In this document: positions 25,934-35,124 of the stretch, piece by piece
Numbering within the stretch: position 1 is the first letter of the stretch
How the letters are laid out: the number at the start of each line of letters is the position of its first letter
Source: Cyanothece sp. BG0011
GTDB lineage: Bacteria > Cyanobacteriota > Cyanobacteriia > Cyanobacteriales > Microcystaceae
NCBI RefSeq assembly: GCF_003013815.1
Contig: NZ_PRLH01000046.1
Span: 1-64,000 of the forward strand
Direction of reading: 5' to 3'
DNA length: 64,000 nt
Translations under genes and position numbers: made by a program
The notes under the pieces: generated by a model
Seen by the model: only the letters and a program-made list of their open reading frames with translations
Told to the model about the DNA's origin: nothing
The model's database searches: none

Positions 25934-26446
25934 TTATTTACTTCCTGCTTTGACACATTGCTCAACTAAGGGCATAACTGACTCAACATCTTTCCACCCT
26001 AAGATTTCTGTGACTTTTTTCTCAAGATTTTTGTAGGTGCGGAAAAACTCAGCAATTTCTTCTAAATGGTGAGGTGCAATATCTTTGAGAGATTTTACCT
26101 CAGCATAGCGCGGATCTTCTTCAGGGACACACAATACTTTTTCGTCGCGATCGCCACCATCGATCATTTCTAACATACCAATGGGACGGGCAGCAATCAC
26201 ACAACCGGGGAAAGTCGGTTGATCCATGAGTACCATTCCATCTAAGGGATCACCATCATCGGCTAAGGTATTGGGAACAAACCCATAGTCATAAGGATAT
26301 TGTACCGAGGCAAATAAAACGCGATCAAGAGCAAAGGCGTTCATATCCTTGTCATATTCGTATTTATTCTTGCTCCCTGCGGGAATTTCAATTAAAACAT
26401 TAATTAGGCCAGGTTTAGGTTGAGCAGGAATGAGTGATAAGTCCAC
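25934..26446 (-). CDS. ppa: Inorganic pyrophosphatase
   Basis: 170-residue soluble family I pyrophosphatase that hydrolyses PPi to phosphate and so drives biosynthesis. Motifs: [42 protein letters not shown] (metal-binding Asp cluster) and [14 protein letters not shown] chose the GTG at 26446, preceded by GGAG at 6 bases, because the family begins with this region; an upstream ATG at 26494 adds 16 unlike residues. Monocistronic with its own upstream region, which also holds the duplicated RNA-like repeats. Confidence 0.95.
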   Translation of the reverse strand: MDLSLIPAQPKPGLINVLIEIPAGSKNKYEYDKDMNAFALDRVLFASVQYPYDYGFVPNTLADDGDPLDGMVLMDQPTFPGCVIAARPIGMLEMIDGGDRDEKVLCVPEEDPRYAEVKSLKDIAPHHLEEIAEFFRTYKNLEKKVTEILGWKDVESVMPLVEQCVKAGSK

Positions 26447-26653
26447 AATTTTCTCCGAATGCTTACTAATTACTGTGATTAAGGAATATAGCACTATTAT
26501 GGGTTCATCGAGGGAATATTGTCCCTTTTTTAGTCCATAATCGTTCCTTCGCTGCTTATTTTACAATGAATTTTGTCCAAAGGTTGATAACAATCACATT
26601 TTCCCTGTGATCACTGCTACGGGAGATCAGACAGAAACCGAACATAATAGATA

Positions 26654-26729
26654 CAGGATTCAAAAAGCGGGTGCATACAACAGCCAGGGGTTATTTATTG
26701 TTTTTAGCAGTAAATAACCTCTTTTTTTT
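26654..26729 (+). ncRNA. Putative small RNA, copy 1
   Basis: Candidate ~75-nt transcript starting a few bases after CATAAT at 26643-26648 (a -10-like box; no good -35 seen). It contains AAAAAGCGGGTGCATACAAC, then an 11-bp stem (26687-26697 with 26711-26721) around a TTGTTTTTAGCAG loop, followed by eight T. No ORF of note lies in it. I do not recognise it as Yfr1, Yfr2, 6S or NsiR1. Evidence: terminator plus duplication with a pairing-preserving change (G-U pair here, A-U in copy 2). Confidence 0.5.
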
Positions 26730-26811
26730 GTTCTTTTTCCCTTGATAATTATCACTTTTTCCCTGTGATCACTGCTACGGGGGATCAGACAGAAACCGAA
26801 CATAATAGATA

Positions 26812-26885
26812 CAGGATTCAAAAAGCGGGTGCATACAACAGCCAGAGGTTATTTATTGTTTTTAGCAGTAAATAGCCTCTTTTTT
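26812..26885 (+). ncRNA. Putative small RNA, copy 2
   Basis: Same element 158 bases downstream, box at 26801-26806 and stem arms 26845-26855 with 26869-26879 followed by TTTTTT. Here one stem pair is A-U where copy 1 has G-U, and another is U-G where copy 1 has U-A. Both changes keep the stem, which argues for selection at RNA level. It ends 16 bases before the convergent bvdR stop, so it may also block readthrough into bvdR. Confidence 0.5.
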
Positions 26886-26901
26886 CATATTGTGAGAAAC
26901 A

Positions 26902-27900
26902 TCAACTATCAATGTCTATTAGCTTTCCTGAAATAGCAGATTGATAAGCAGCTTCTCCAATTTTTAGGGCATATAAACTGGATTCTGGATTAAGATAAAG
27001 GGGGTTCTGATTAAATAAATGGTCTAAAACGATTTTTGTATCTAAAGCAAATAAACCCCGACGACTTTCTAATTGAATTGCTTGGGTTCCTTCTTTTGTG
27101 ATTAATTTTCCTTCCATACCTTCAAAAATTATTTTACCTTCTTCTCCATGAATTTCAAAGGTGCGATCGCTTTCTATAAAAATATCTCCTTTTCCATAAA
27201 TTAAATCAACAATTAACCCATTTTTAAAGATTAATTGAGCGTCGCATAAACAGCCATGATAATAGTCGTTTTCTTCTCTACTCCAATACTTTTGATGACA
27301 ATTCACTGTTTTAACTTCCCCACATAAGTCGGTGAAACGGTGAATCCTGGGTAAAGCTGCTTTAAAAGGAAATCCAAACAATTGATGATTAAACGTCCAT
27401 TTTATTGGGGCAGGATTTTTACTATCAATGGTTGTATAACGTCCATAAAAAACCTTACCAATTTTCGGTAAATGTTTCTTGATCGCTTGGTGCATACCTC
27501 CTAAAATTTCGATGTGTTCAATATGTAATAATTTATCTTTCTTTTTAGCTAATTGTAATAGTTCGACGGCTTCAGTATAGTCTAAAGATAAAGGATATTC
27601 GACGATAACATTTTTATTATTTTCTAAGGCGAGTTTAGCCACTTGTCCATGAAGTTGATTCACATTACAAATAATGACTAACTCTAAACTCTCATCCGTT
27701 ACTAAATCTTCCCAGTTATCATACGAGGAAATATTGTAAGACTGACAAAAATCAACTACATTCTCACGAGTATATCCTGTCACACAACAAAGCTGCGACC
27801 GCTCATCTTCGATCAAGGTTTCGGCCCGTCGTTTGGCTGCGTACCCGGTGCCAACAATACCAACTTTAATGGGATGCGAAACCCCAGAAGTAAGAGACAT
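26902..27900 (-). CDS. bvdR: Biliverdin reductase
   Basis: 332-residue Gfo/Idh/MocA-fold NAD(P)H-dependent oxidoreductase reducing biliverdin to bilirubin. Its product is known to matter for phycobilisome function in Synechocystis. N-terminal GIVGTGYAAKRRAE binds the nucleotide. NQLHGQVAKLALENNKNVIVEYPLSLDY and HIEHIEILGGMHQAIKKHLPKIGKVFYGRYTTI match Synechocystis BvdR closely, as does RRGLFALDTKIVLDHLF near the end. It starts at ATG 27900; the N-terminal SLTSGVSHPIKV is variable in the family. Confidence 0.9.
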   Translation of the reverse strand: MSLTSGVSHPIKVGIVGTGYAAKRRAETLIEDERSQLCCVTGYTRENVVDFCQSYNISSYDNWEDLVTDESLELVIICNVNQLHGQVAKLALENNKNVIVEYPLSLDYTEAVELLQLAKKKDKLLHIEHIEILGGMHQAIKKHLPKIGKVFYGRYTTIDSKNPAPIKWTFNHQLFGFPFKAALPRIHRFTDLCGEVKTVNCHQKYWSREENDYYHGCLCDAQLIFKNGLIVDLIYGKGDIFIESDRTFEIHGEEGKIIFEGMEGKLITKEGTQAIQLESRRGLFALDTKIVLDHLFNQNPLYLNPESSLYALKIGEAAYQSAISGKLIDIDS

Positions 27901-28313
27901 CTTTACCCTACCTCAATAAATATTCAAAGGTCTATTATCCCACTTTCTCGATACCAAGAAGCTGATTAGGAAGACTATTTATCCACTTAAGTCATGAATG
28001 AGTATGATAAATATAACTAATACTAATAAGTTGGGAGATAGACGGGGAAAACTTGAGGGGGGGATTTCCTGTGAAGCACTATTGACCATAGGTTATAGAG
28101 TATAGAATTTTGATAACATTCTTCATCCCTTCCTCCGTATCAATATATAAGTAAAACTTATTTTAAGTTTGTTTAAGAATTTCATTACTAATGCCTCATT
28201 GACTGGGGGTGTTTTTACCTTAGTATCAAAAATGAGCTTATTGTTGAGGCTTATTGATTTAAGCTTCACTGTCAACAACAATGGTTTCATTACTTTAAAA
28301 AGAGGACAAAACT
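27901..28313. other. Gene-free stretch upstream of the ferredoxin pair
   Basis: 413-bp region between divergent bvdR and ferredoxin genes. It is AT-rich and contains TATAAGTAAAACTTATTTTAAG, a partial inverted repeat that may belong to a promoter. The ferredoxin leader has AGAGGAC just upstream of its ATG. I see no RNA gene or further coding frame. Confidence 0.4.
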
Positions 28314-28613
28314 ATGGCAACTTATAAAGTTACCTTAAAGAACGAAGCAGAAGGCATTAACACCACCATTGATGTACCTGAAGATGAGTACATTCTTGAT
28401 GTAGCAGAAGAAGAAGGGATTGAGTTACCTTACTCTTGTCGTGCCGGTGCTTGTTCTACCTGTGCTGGTAAGCTCGTTAGTGGTAGTGTCGATCAAGGTG
28501 ATCAATCTTTCTTAGATGATGATCAAGTAGAAGCAGGATTTGTTTTAACTTGTGTTGCTTATCCTACCTCTGACTGCACCATCGAAACTCACCAAGAAGA
28601 ATCCTTGTACTAA
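28314..28613 (+). CDS. petF: Plant-type [2Fe-2S] ferredoxin, copy 1
   Basis: 99-residue ferredoxin taking electrons from photosystem I to ferredoxin-NADP reductase and other partners. The cluster cysteines sit in [12 protein letters not shown] with the fourth in LTCVAYP. It starts with [21 protein letters not shown] lies about 8 bases before the ATG. A second, near-identical copy follows about 100 bp downstream, so this is a local duplication. Confidence 0.95.
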   Translation: MATYKVTLKNEAEGINTTIDVPEDEYILDVAEEEGIELPYSCRAGACSTCAGKLVSGSVDQGDQSFLDDDQVEAGFVLTCVAYPTSDCTIETHQEESLY

Positions 28614-28622
28614 GTCTTGTGA

Positions 28623-29014
<392 letters not shown>

Positions 29015-29015
<1 letters not shown>

Positions 29016-29046
29016 ATCCAGCTATTTAATACAATAGCTGGATTTT
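29015..29046 (+). terminator. Rho-independent terminator after the ferredoxin pair
   Basis: 12-bp arms AATCCAGCTATT and AATAGCTGGATT with a 6-base loop, then TTT. It begins in the stop codon of copy 2. The remaining gap up to the menE end (to 29234) shows only a small GCTAG/CTAGC hairpin at about 29219-29232 and no gene. Confidence 0.85.
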
Positions 29047-29234
29047 CCAGGGAATTATTGCAGGGGCAGAAATTGAGCGTCCCTGCTTTACTGTTATAAG
29101 TATTGTGACATACTTCTGCTGTTAGGCGAGAAACTTCCTGGGCTGAACTTGCCTACAAGTAGGTCTTATTTATTCATATCTCCCTAGGCGTAGATTTCGG
29201 GATGCCCTCCCGTATTTGCTAGTATTCTAGCATA

Positions 29235-30626
29235 TTACCTCCTAAAGGATGGGGTTTTAGACCCCTGATTTTTCGATAAATAATTTTCTTGTTTCGGGTA
29301 GGTTGTAGCAATTTTTTGTAATGTTTGATAGTTTAACTTGCCCTGTTGATTTCGGGGTAATTGTTTGACTCGAATCCAATGCTTTGGCTGTTTTACAGGA
29401 CTTAATTGTTTTTTGATTGTTTCTTGAATAAGCGTTACATCCACTGTGTTGTTTTGGGGAACGTATATTGCTGTTATCGCTTCTCCCCATTGTTCATCAG
29501 CTATCCCAATAATCGCAATATCTTTAACTAAGTTCGTTTCTAAAATAATAGTTTCAACTTCTTTCGGAAAAACATTTTCTCCCCCTGTAATAATTTTTTG
29601 ACTATTTCTCCCTAAAATATGTAAATCATTTTTATGATCAAAATAGCCTAAATCATCAGTGATCAAATACGGTTGCGGTTCGTAATGGGGATAATAACCA
29701 AAATAGAGAGACTCTGCTTTAATTTTAATAATTTTATCTTCATTTATTTTAATATCAGCATGGGGTAAAACTTTTCCTGTACTGTTGTTTCCTTGTTTAA
29801 AATCCTCTGGTTTTAAAGTAACAATTTGTGAGGCGGTTTCTGTCATTCCATAGGTAGGGGAAAGATTGAGTTGATAGTTTCTAGCTTCGGTAAGTAAGGA
29901 ATTCCAAGGGGGTGCGCCTCCTAATAAAATTGTTTTAAATTGTTGTAAAAATTTGGGGTTTAACGTTAACAATAATTGTAACTGTGTGGGAACTAAGGAG
30001 ATAAAAAAATCTTCAAAATTGAAGGATGGCAATATATTTTTTTTTAGCTTACTGTAGGGATAAATTATGATTTTTCCTTGGGTTAAAAAAGAGCGCATAA
30101 ACTGCATTAAACCACTAACATGATGTAAGGGTAAAATACAAAAAGAATTAACTTTGTCAAGATGAAAAAAATGTGTAAACCCTTTAACTGATGCTGATAA
30201 TGTATGCCAAGTATGGATAGAAAAACGAATTTTTCCTGATGTTCCTCCTGTGGAAATCATAATTAAACTCTTATTAGGTAAGGGGAAGTTATTCTGATTA
30301 CTTTTGATAGTATAATTTAAATCAATTCCTAATATTAAATGAGGGTTAACCAAGTTACAAACTTCTTCCCATTCCCTTTCTTTCCATCTTTTGTCACCTA
30401 AAAAAACGTGACAGTTAGTGATAACAGTAGCCAGAAAAGCCGCTAAAAAATGATGATAGTCTTCATGGGTTTCTACTAAAATGATTCTGGGATTATTAGT
30501 AAGTTTCTTTAATTGTGTCAATTGCTCAATATAGTTTTGTATCAGTTGATAAAAATAGTGAGAATGACAACCCATTATCCATTCTTGGTGTAATCTAGTT
30601 TCAATTATTTCTAAAATATTGTTCAT
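29235..30626 (-). CDS. menE: 2-succinylbenzoate-CoA ligase
   Basis: 463-residue ANL-superfamily acyl-CoA synthetase, activating o-succinylbenzoate in phylloquinone (photosystem I quinone) synthesis. Motifs: MISTGGTSGKIRFSIHTW (P-loop), LSPTYGMTETASQ (A5), ITDDLGYF (A7), ILGRNSQKIITGGENVFP (A8) and a C-terminal Lys in RNQQGKLNYQTL. The length fits MenE of cyanobacteria, where it is shorter than fatty acyl ligases. The identity as MenE over another ANL enzyme rests on this length and pattern. No other men gene is in the window. Confidence 0.78.
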   Translation of the reverse strand: MNNILEIIETRLHQEWIMGCHSHYFYQLIQNYIEQLTQLKKLTNNPRIILVETHEDYHHFLAAFLATVITNCHVFLGDKRWKEREWEEVCNLVNPHLILGIDLNYTIKSNQNNFPLPNKSLIMISTGGTSGKIRFSIHTWHTLSASVKGFTHFFHLDKVNSFCILPLHHVSGLMQFMRSFLTQGKIIIYPYSKLKKNILPSFNFEDFFISLVPTQLQLLLTLNPKFLQQFKTILLGGAPPWNSLLTEARNYQLNLSPTYGMTETASQIVTLKPEDFKQGNNSTGKVLPHADIKINEDKIIKIKAESLYFGYYPHYEPQPYLITDDLGYFDHKNDLHILGRNSQKIITGGENVFPKEVETIILETNLVKDIAIIGIADEQWGEAITAIYVPQNNTVDVTLIQETIKKQLSPVKQPKHWIRVKQLPRNQQGKLNYQTLQKIATTYPKQENYLSKNQGSKTPSFRR

Positions 30627-30772
30627 TTTTGATTCTTTTTTATCTAAAAAAAATTGATTTAATCAAGTTGAAGCTATACAAAATTAATACTATTCTAACT
30701 ATTCTTGGGTAATTTTCCTTTCATAATATAGGGTTTTTTAGTCTAGTGAGGTACACTCTTAATTTCCTGCCA

Positions 30773-30820
30773 TTGCCACCCCCTCTAACTCCCCCTTTTG
30801 TGAGGGGGAGAACCCTTGCC
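30773..30820. repeat. 48-bp dispersed repeat, copy near menE
   Basis: Contains a hairpin CCCCCTTTTGTGAGGGGG. The same 48 bp, in reverse orientation with a few changes, is at 51434-51481. It lies between menE and the helicase-like gene (30627-30885), where I see nothing else. Confidence 0.6.
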
Positions 30821-30885
30821 TATTCCCTAAAACTAGAAAACTTTTTACCTCACAAGTATGGGAAGTGCTATAGCTATTTATAAGC

Positions 30886-32385
30886 TCAAGAATTTAACCA
30901 ATTTTCATCAATATAGTCAATTTTAGCATAGGGTTCTAATGCTGTTAAGATTCGATTACCGTAACTTCGATAATTAACTCGATTGTCTAATAATGCTACA
31001 ATTCCTTGAGATTCTCTTAAGGGCATAACTGCTCTTTGTATCTCCTTTAAAGCAGTGGGTAAAAGATAAAATCTAAACCAATCTTTATGCTGTCTTTTAT
31101 AATAATTGACTTGGGCAGCCACCAAGGGATTTTCTAGGGAAGGAATGGGTAAAGTGGCAATAATAAATAATTGAGGTTTCGGTAATTTATTTTGATGTTC
31201 GTGCCAAAATTTCCAGCCACTAATTAAAATGCTATTATGATCAATATTTGCCTTTTCAACCTTAACTTGTGAGCCAAACTCCGCAGCCAAAAAAGTGGCA
31301 ACTTGGGCTTTAGAGGGAACATCATCCACAATAATAGTAATGGGTTTTAAGCTTTCATAACCCCCAAAAACTAGCTTTCTAACTTCTTCAATTAATATTT
31401 TTTGAAATTCAGGAGTATTCGGCATTGGCAAGCGATCGCGAATATATAAATTGATTAATTCATTTTGACGATGAGGGGAAAATTTTAAACATAAAATATC
31501 CTGAGTTAAGCCAATGGTTTTCCGATAGGTGGGGGCTGTTTTTTGACTATCAAGAAATCCCCCCATTAAAACAATAGTCGAATTTTCTAAATTAGGAGAT
31601 AAAATAGAAGCAATATCTAGGGGACTGACATGAATAAAAAAAGTATTTTCTTCTCGATTAATAGATGCCCATAAAAGTTGATTATGATCATTAAGAGATT
31701 GGGCAAAATTTTGTAACAAAGGATCTTGAGCAAGGGTGGCACAAAGATGGGATAAACTCTCTTTTTCTTCTTGATCGAGTAGGCAACATTGATAGGGACT
31801 ATTAGGATGACTAAAAATTGATTTTTTTAAGAAAAACCTAACTTCTTGAATTAAGTTACCATAGGCAGGATATTGTTGTTGTAATTGTTGCCAATCATCA
31901 GGAGAAAGGGTGATAGTTAAATAATCTTTGGTCCACTCCTCTAAATAATCAGCTTGATCGATCAAAGTGACAAGATCATGAGGAAACTGACCCTTATTTT
32001 CCAAGCGATCGCCTAACCAAACATCAGGAGAAACAATTAATAATCCTTTAAAGGTTTCAAAATCAACGGTTTGGTCTTGATGAGCAATGGTTTTATTGGT
32101 ATTTAACCATCTTTGAAGATAGGGAATATCTTGTTCAATTAATTGTTTTTGAATCTCCATAGGAACCACTAACAAAATAGGGCGATCGCTCAACAAACAA
32201 GGCATTAAATAACTTAACCCATAACGAGAAAACGTGCTTCCCGTTTGAATTAAAGCAGATCGATTTAAACGTAAAGCACGAGACACCAAACGGGCCATGG
32301 TCAAATGGTGATCCCATAAGGGTTCCCCCTGATCCCGTAAAAATTCTCGTAACGAAATGTGAACTTCTGCTTCTAAGAGAGTCAT
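30886..32385 (-). CDS. DinG/XPD-like helicase-related protein with degenerate ATPase motifs
   Basis: About 499 residues. The C-terminal part (from ~330) has the look of a Helicase_C_2/DinG C-terminal domain (IIVDDVPSKAQVATFLA, PQLFIIATLPIPS, AVMPLRESQGIVALLDNRVNY). In the N-terminal half the Walker A position reads IQTGSTFSRYG rather than GxGKT/S, and the DEAD/DEAH box position reads DQAD. Lacking the phosphate-loop Lys, it should not hydrolyse ATP as a helicase. I chose the ATG at 32385; an upstream start at 32415 adds LCILVKLLS. The gene is divergent from psb28, 110 bp away. Role unknown. Confidence 0.6.
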   Translation of the reverse strand: MTLLEAEVHISLREFLRDQGEPLWDHHLTMARLVSRALRLNRSALIQTGSTFSRYGLSYLMPCLLSDRPILLVVPMEIQKQLIEQDIPYLQRWLNTNKTIAHQDQTVDFETFKGLLIVSPDVWLGDRLENKGQFPHDLVTLIDQADYLEEWTKDYLTITLSPDDWQQLQQQYPAYGNLIQEVRFFLKKSIFSHPNSPYQCCLLDQEEKESLSHLCATLAQDPLLQNFAQSLNDHNQLLWASINREENTFFIHVSPLDIASILSPNLENSTIVLMGGFLDSQKTAPTYRKTIGLTQDILCLKFSPHRQNELINLYIRDRLPMPNTPEFQKILIEEVRKLVFGGYESLKPITIIVDDVPSKAQVATFLAAEFGSQVKVEKANIDHNSILISGWKFWHEHQNKLPKPQLFIIATLPIPSLENPLVAAQVNYYKRQHKDWFRFYLLPTALKEIQRAVMPLRESQGIVALLDNRVNYRSYGNRILTALEPYAKIDYIDENWLNS

Positions 32386-32495
32386 AGACAATAATTTGAC
32401 AAGAATACATAGCACTTAGGCAATGATCTCTATACCTAGGAGTTGATGAAATGATAAATTGAGGATCATGTAAATTTAATTTCAGGATAACAAGC

Positions 32496-32831
32496 ATGGC
32501 TCAAATACAATTTTCTCGTGGTGTTTCTGAACCGGTTGTTCCCGAAGTGCGTTTAACTCGTGCTAAAAGTGGAAACAGTGGAACTGCAACTTTTCGCTTT
32601 GAATCTCCTACTATTCTAGATGCTGAAAGTACCGATGACATTACCGGAATGTATCTCGTCGATGAAGAGGGAGAAATCGTCACTCGTGAGGTGAAAGGAA
32701 AATTTATTAACGGAAAACCCACCTCAGTTGAAGCTATTTTAATTATGAACTCTCAAGATGAATGGGATCGCTTTATGCGTTTTATGGAACGTTACGCACA
32801 AGAAAATGGGTTAGGATTTTCTAAAGCTTAA
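32496..32831 (+). CDS. psb28: Photosystem II assembly factor Psb28
   Basis: 111-residue extrinsic protein on the cytoplasmic face of photosystem II assembly intermediates, binding near the cytochrome b559 and CP47 side during repair and assembly. It begins [20 protein letters not shown] and carries [28 protein letters not shown] and [11 protein letters not shown], a near-exact family pattern. TTTCAGGATAACAAGC precedes the ATG. A hairpin follows, then moaB. Confidence 0.95.
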   Translation: MAQIQFSRGVSEPVVPEVRLTRAKSGNSGTATFRFESPTILDAESTDDITGMYLVDEEGEIVTREVKGKFINGKPTSVEAILIMNSQDEWDRFMRFMERYAQENGLGFSKA

Positions 32832-32852
32832 TTTTTTTCGAGGAGTCAGTAG

Positions 32853-32873
32853 GGGCTTAATATTATTAAGCCC
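32853..32873. terminator. Hairpin after psb28, member of a dispersed family
   Basis: Arms GGGCTTAAT and ATTAAGCCC with a 3-base centre, 22 bases after the psb28 stop. Related sequences lie at 39941-39961 and 52592-52612. There is no T-run downstream, so it is a weak terminator candidate or a REP-like element. Confidence 0.5.
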
Positions 32874-32952
32874 GTACAGCAGTTAGAGATTTAGATATTG
32901 ATTCGTTATCTTGCTCCGTTCCCCTCATCACCAGTTATTTTAAGTTAAACTC

Positions 32953-33453
32953 ATGTCCCTTCCCCATCCCGATCGCCAACCCGTTAGTCTTGCCTGTGCT
33001 ATTGTTACGGTGAGTGATACTCGCACCCCCGAAAGCGATCGCAGTGGGCAACTTCTTAACCAACGTTTGACAGATGCGGGCCATCAAATTATTAATTACG
33101 ACATCCTTAAGGATGAACCCCAGGACATAATCGCCCATATACAGCAGTTAAAACAAGAGAATAGGATAGATGTCATAATCCTCAATGGAGGCACTGGAAT
33201 CGCCCCTAGAGACACCACCTACGACGCATTAGAGGGGTTATTAGATAAGACTTTGCCAGGGTTTGGGGAATTGTTTCGCTATTTAAGTTATCAAGAAATT
33301 GGTTCACGGGCCCTGGCCTCACGGGCGATCGCAGGGGTTTATCAAAATATTTTAATCTTTTCTCTGCCAGGATCATCGAACGCGGTTAAGTTAGCTTTAG
33401 ATAAATTAATTGTCCCCGAATTGATACATTTAACGAAACAAATACGGGGTTAA
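32953..33453 (+). CDS. moaB: Molybdenum cofactor biosynthesis protein MoaB
   Basis: 166-residue MogA/MoaB-fold protein that binds or adenylates molybdopterin during Mo-cofactor synthesis. Motifs: AIVTVSDTRTPESDRSG, VIILNGGTGIAPRDTTYDALEGLLDKTLPGFGELFR and FSLPGSSNAVKLALDKLIVPEL. The Gly-rich GGTGIAPRDTT loop is the substrate-binding signature. It has no Mo gene beside it; the frameshifted molybdopterin oxidoreductase at 8176 would be one client. Confidence 0.92.
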   Translation: MSLPHPDRQPVSLACAIVTVSDTRTPESDRSGQLLNQRLTDAGHQIINYDILKDEPQDIIAHIQQLKQENRIDVIILNGGTGIAPRDTTYDALEGLLDKTLPGFGELFRYLSYQEIGSRALASRAIAGVYQNILIFSLPGSSNAVKLALDKLIVPELIHLTKQIRG

Positions 33454-33721
33454 GGTTGGAAATGTTGAATAAATGGTTGTGACAAGTCGTTTTTGTCAAT
33501 TAAACGCTTTAGTCCCACAATTAATAGTTTTTTTGTTCCATTATCAAAAATCTTTATATTTCGGATATTGCGAATATTTCAAATAATGGATATACTCGGA
33601 GTGGAACTAAAAGCAAATAAAACAATAATAAAATTACAGTGAGGCAGTTGATCTTGTATCATTAGCCTCTCTATTAACATATAGAGAATCTTTATTGTCC
33701 TTGCAATAACAGGAGTTTGTC

Positions 33722-34162
33722 ATGTCTACTACTCGTTCACCTCAATATTCACAAAGTCCCCTAAAGAATGAGCAGAAAGGAGATAGTGGTTTATCTTCAA
33801 AAGATGCTGACTATTCCTTATTAGGGAAAGGACACAAAACTCCTCTATCGAAGGATGAATATGAAACCGTCTACAATATTTTAACAGTTTTGCGACAAGG
33901 GAATTCTGTTAATGTTGTTTCTGATGAAAGTTATATGACGACTCAACAAGCTGCGGATGTTCTCAATGTTTCACGACCTTACCTAGTGCAACTTTTAGAA
34001 AATCATCAAATTCCTTTCATTAAAGTTGGCAACCGTAGAAAAGTATTAGTAAAAGATTTACTCGCATACAAAGAACAAAGAGATACAGAACGCCGTCAAA
34101 TTATTCGTGAATTTTCAGCCAGTATTTATGAAGATGGGTTAGATGAGTTAGACTATGAATAA
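33722..34162 (+). CDS. Excisionase-type helix-turn-helix protein, probable antitoxin
   Basis: 146 residues. The C-terminal half has an excisionase-family DNA-binding domain (YMTTQQAADVLNVSRPYLVQLLENHQIPFIKVGNRRKVLVKDLLAY). The N-terminal ~65 residues are polar and likely disordered (SPQYSQSPLKN). It is followed after 36 bp by a PIN-domain protein, the arrangement of a family of HTH/PIN toxin-antitoxin pairs, so it probably neutralises the PIN protein and represses the operon. An AGGAG lies 7 bases before the ATG. Confidence 0.72.
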   Translation: MSTTRSPQYSQSPLKNEQKGDSGLSSKDADYSLLGKGHKTPLSKDEYETVYNILTVLRQGNSVNVVSDESYMTTQQAADVLNVSRPYLVQLLENHQIPFIKVGNRRKVLVKDLLAYKEQRDTERRQIIREFSASIYEDGLDELDYE

Positions 34163-34198
34163 GCTAGTCAAATCATCAATTGAAAATTAATTCTTGCT

Positions 34199-35087
34199 GT
34201 GGAGAAACCCATTGTAGTTCTTGATGCCTGTGTCCTCATTCCCATGCCGCTCTGTGATACTCTTCTCAGAGCGGTTGAACAATATATGTATAGATTTTAT
34301 ACCTCTCCGAAAATTTTAGAAGAAACAGAGAAAAATTTAGCAAAGATTTTAAAAAAAAAAGAAAAAATTAGATTCAACTGAAGCAGATAAGAAAGCTAAA
34401 AAACGAATAAATCAAATACAAAAAGCGTTTCCAGAAGCTTTAGTTTATCCATCAGAAACTTTAATCTCAACCCTAGATAATGACCCTAAAGATCGTCATG
34501 TTTTAGCTGCTGCTATAGAAGCTCAGAAAATCAATAATGATTCTAGATTTAATCATTTAGTTTTAATTGTTACTCATAATCTCAAAGATTTCCCTAATGA
34601 TATCTTATCCAAATATAATGTTATGGCTATTTCTCCTGATGAATTTCTTCTGAAGTTAGTCGACATTTATGATTCTTCTTTATTATTTAATATTTTACAA
34701 CAACAAGCAGAAGATAATAAACATGAAGTGGTTGATCTATTAGAAAGATTAGAGAAGGGGAATGTTAAGAAGTTTGTGAGGGAAATTATTAATGACTACT
34801 ATTTTGATACAACTATAGCAATCATAAAAGACCTTAAAAATATTCTTAATAGATTTGGATGGCAAGATAATGAAAATAATAAATTTCTCATTGGCGAGTT
34901 TTACCACTTATCTACAAACAACCAAACATTTAAAGTTAATCATCATACAGATGGGGTATTAATTGAGCTAAATTCTCATTCAATTTCTCTAGATAATCTT
35001 TCTTGCCAACATCTCAAAAATCTCCAATCTTTTATCAATCAGGCCTACAAGATAACTTGTTCTCATTTAATTGATAGTACAAATTAA
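34199..35087 (+). CDS. PIN-domain toxin, interrupted by a poly-A frameshift
   Basis: Read continuously, this is one PIN-fold protein of about 295 residues. It starts at a GTG (MEKPIVVLDACVLIP with the first acidic residue). A run of ten A at 34351-34360 shifts the frame; the upstream frame stops at 34381. With nine A the text continues ...LKKKKKLDSTEADKK and on to NDPKDRHVLAAAIEA (acidic motif), LVLIVTHNLKDFP and then MAISPDEFL, reaching the stop at 35087. The reading frame after 34361 is intact throughout. PIN proteins cleave RNA in toxin-antitoxin pairs. Either the homopolymer call is wrong or the toxin is a recent pseudogene. The tail (residues beyond ~150) has no function I know. Confidence 0.72.
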
Positions 35088-35095
35088 ACAAAATA

Positions 35096-35121
35096 GGTAA
35101 GGTGGGCAATGCCCACCCTAC
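35096..35121. terminator. Bidirectional hairpin between convergent genes
   Basis: GGTGGGC (35101-35107), loop AAT, GCCCACC (35111-35117), flanked by TAA/CTA. It lies between the PIN gene and putA, whose stops converge. The same GGTGGGC motif recurs in the repeats at 39525-39901. Confidence 0.6.
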
Positions 35122-35124
35122 AGG

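Larger units (their letters stand above)
26584..26885 (+). repeat. Tandem duplication of a 158-bp-spaced segment
   Basis: Positions 26584-26727 and 26742-26885 are nearly identical with no indels, each base recurring 158 bases later. Each copy carries a CTGTGATCACTG-type palindrome, a CATAAT box, an ~75-nt candidate transcript and a terminator hairpin. Differences are few, and two of them lie in the stem yet keep pairing. Confidence 0.9.

Noticed and set aside
29048-29234. Mobile-element remnant after the ferredoxin pair
   Set aside because: Only a short GCTAG/CTAGC hairpin and weak likeness to the 23195 remnant; not enough to call.
29257-29490. 77-codon frame inside menE
   Set aside because: Alternate-frame shadow of the intact menE sequence.
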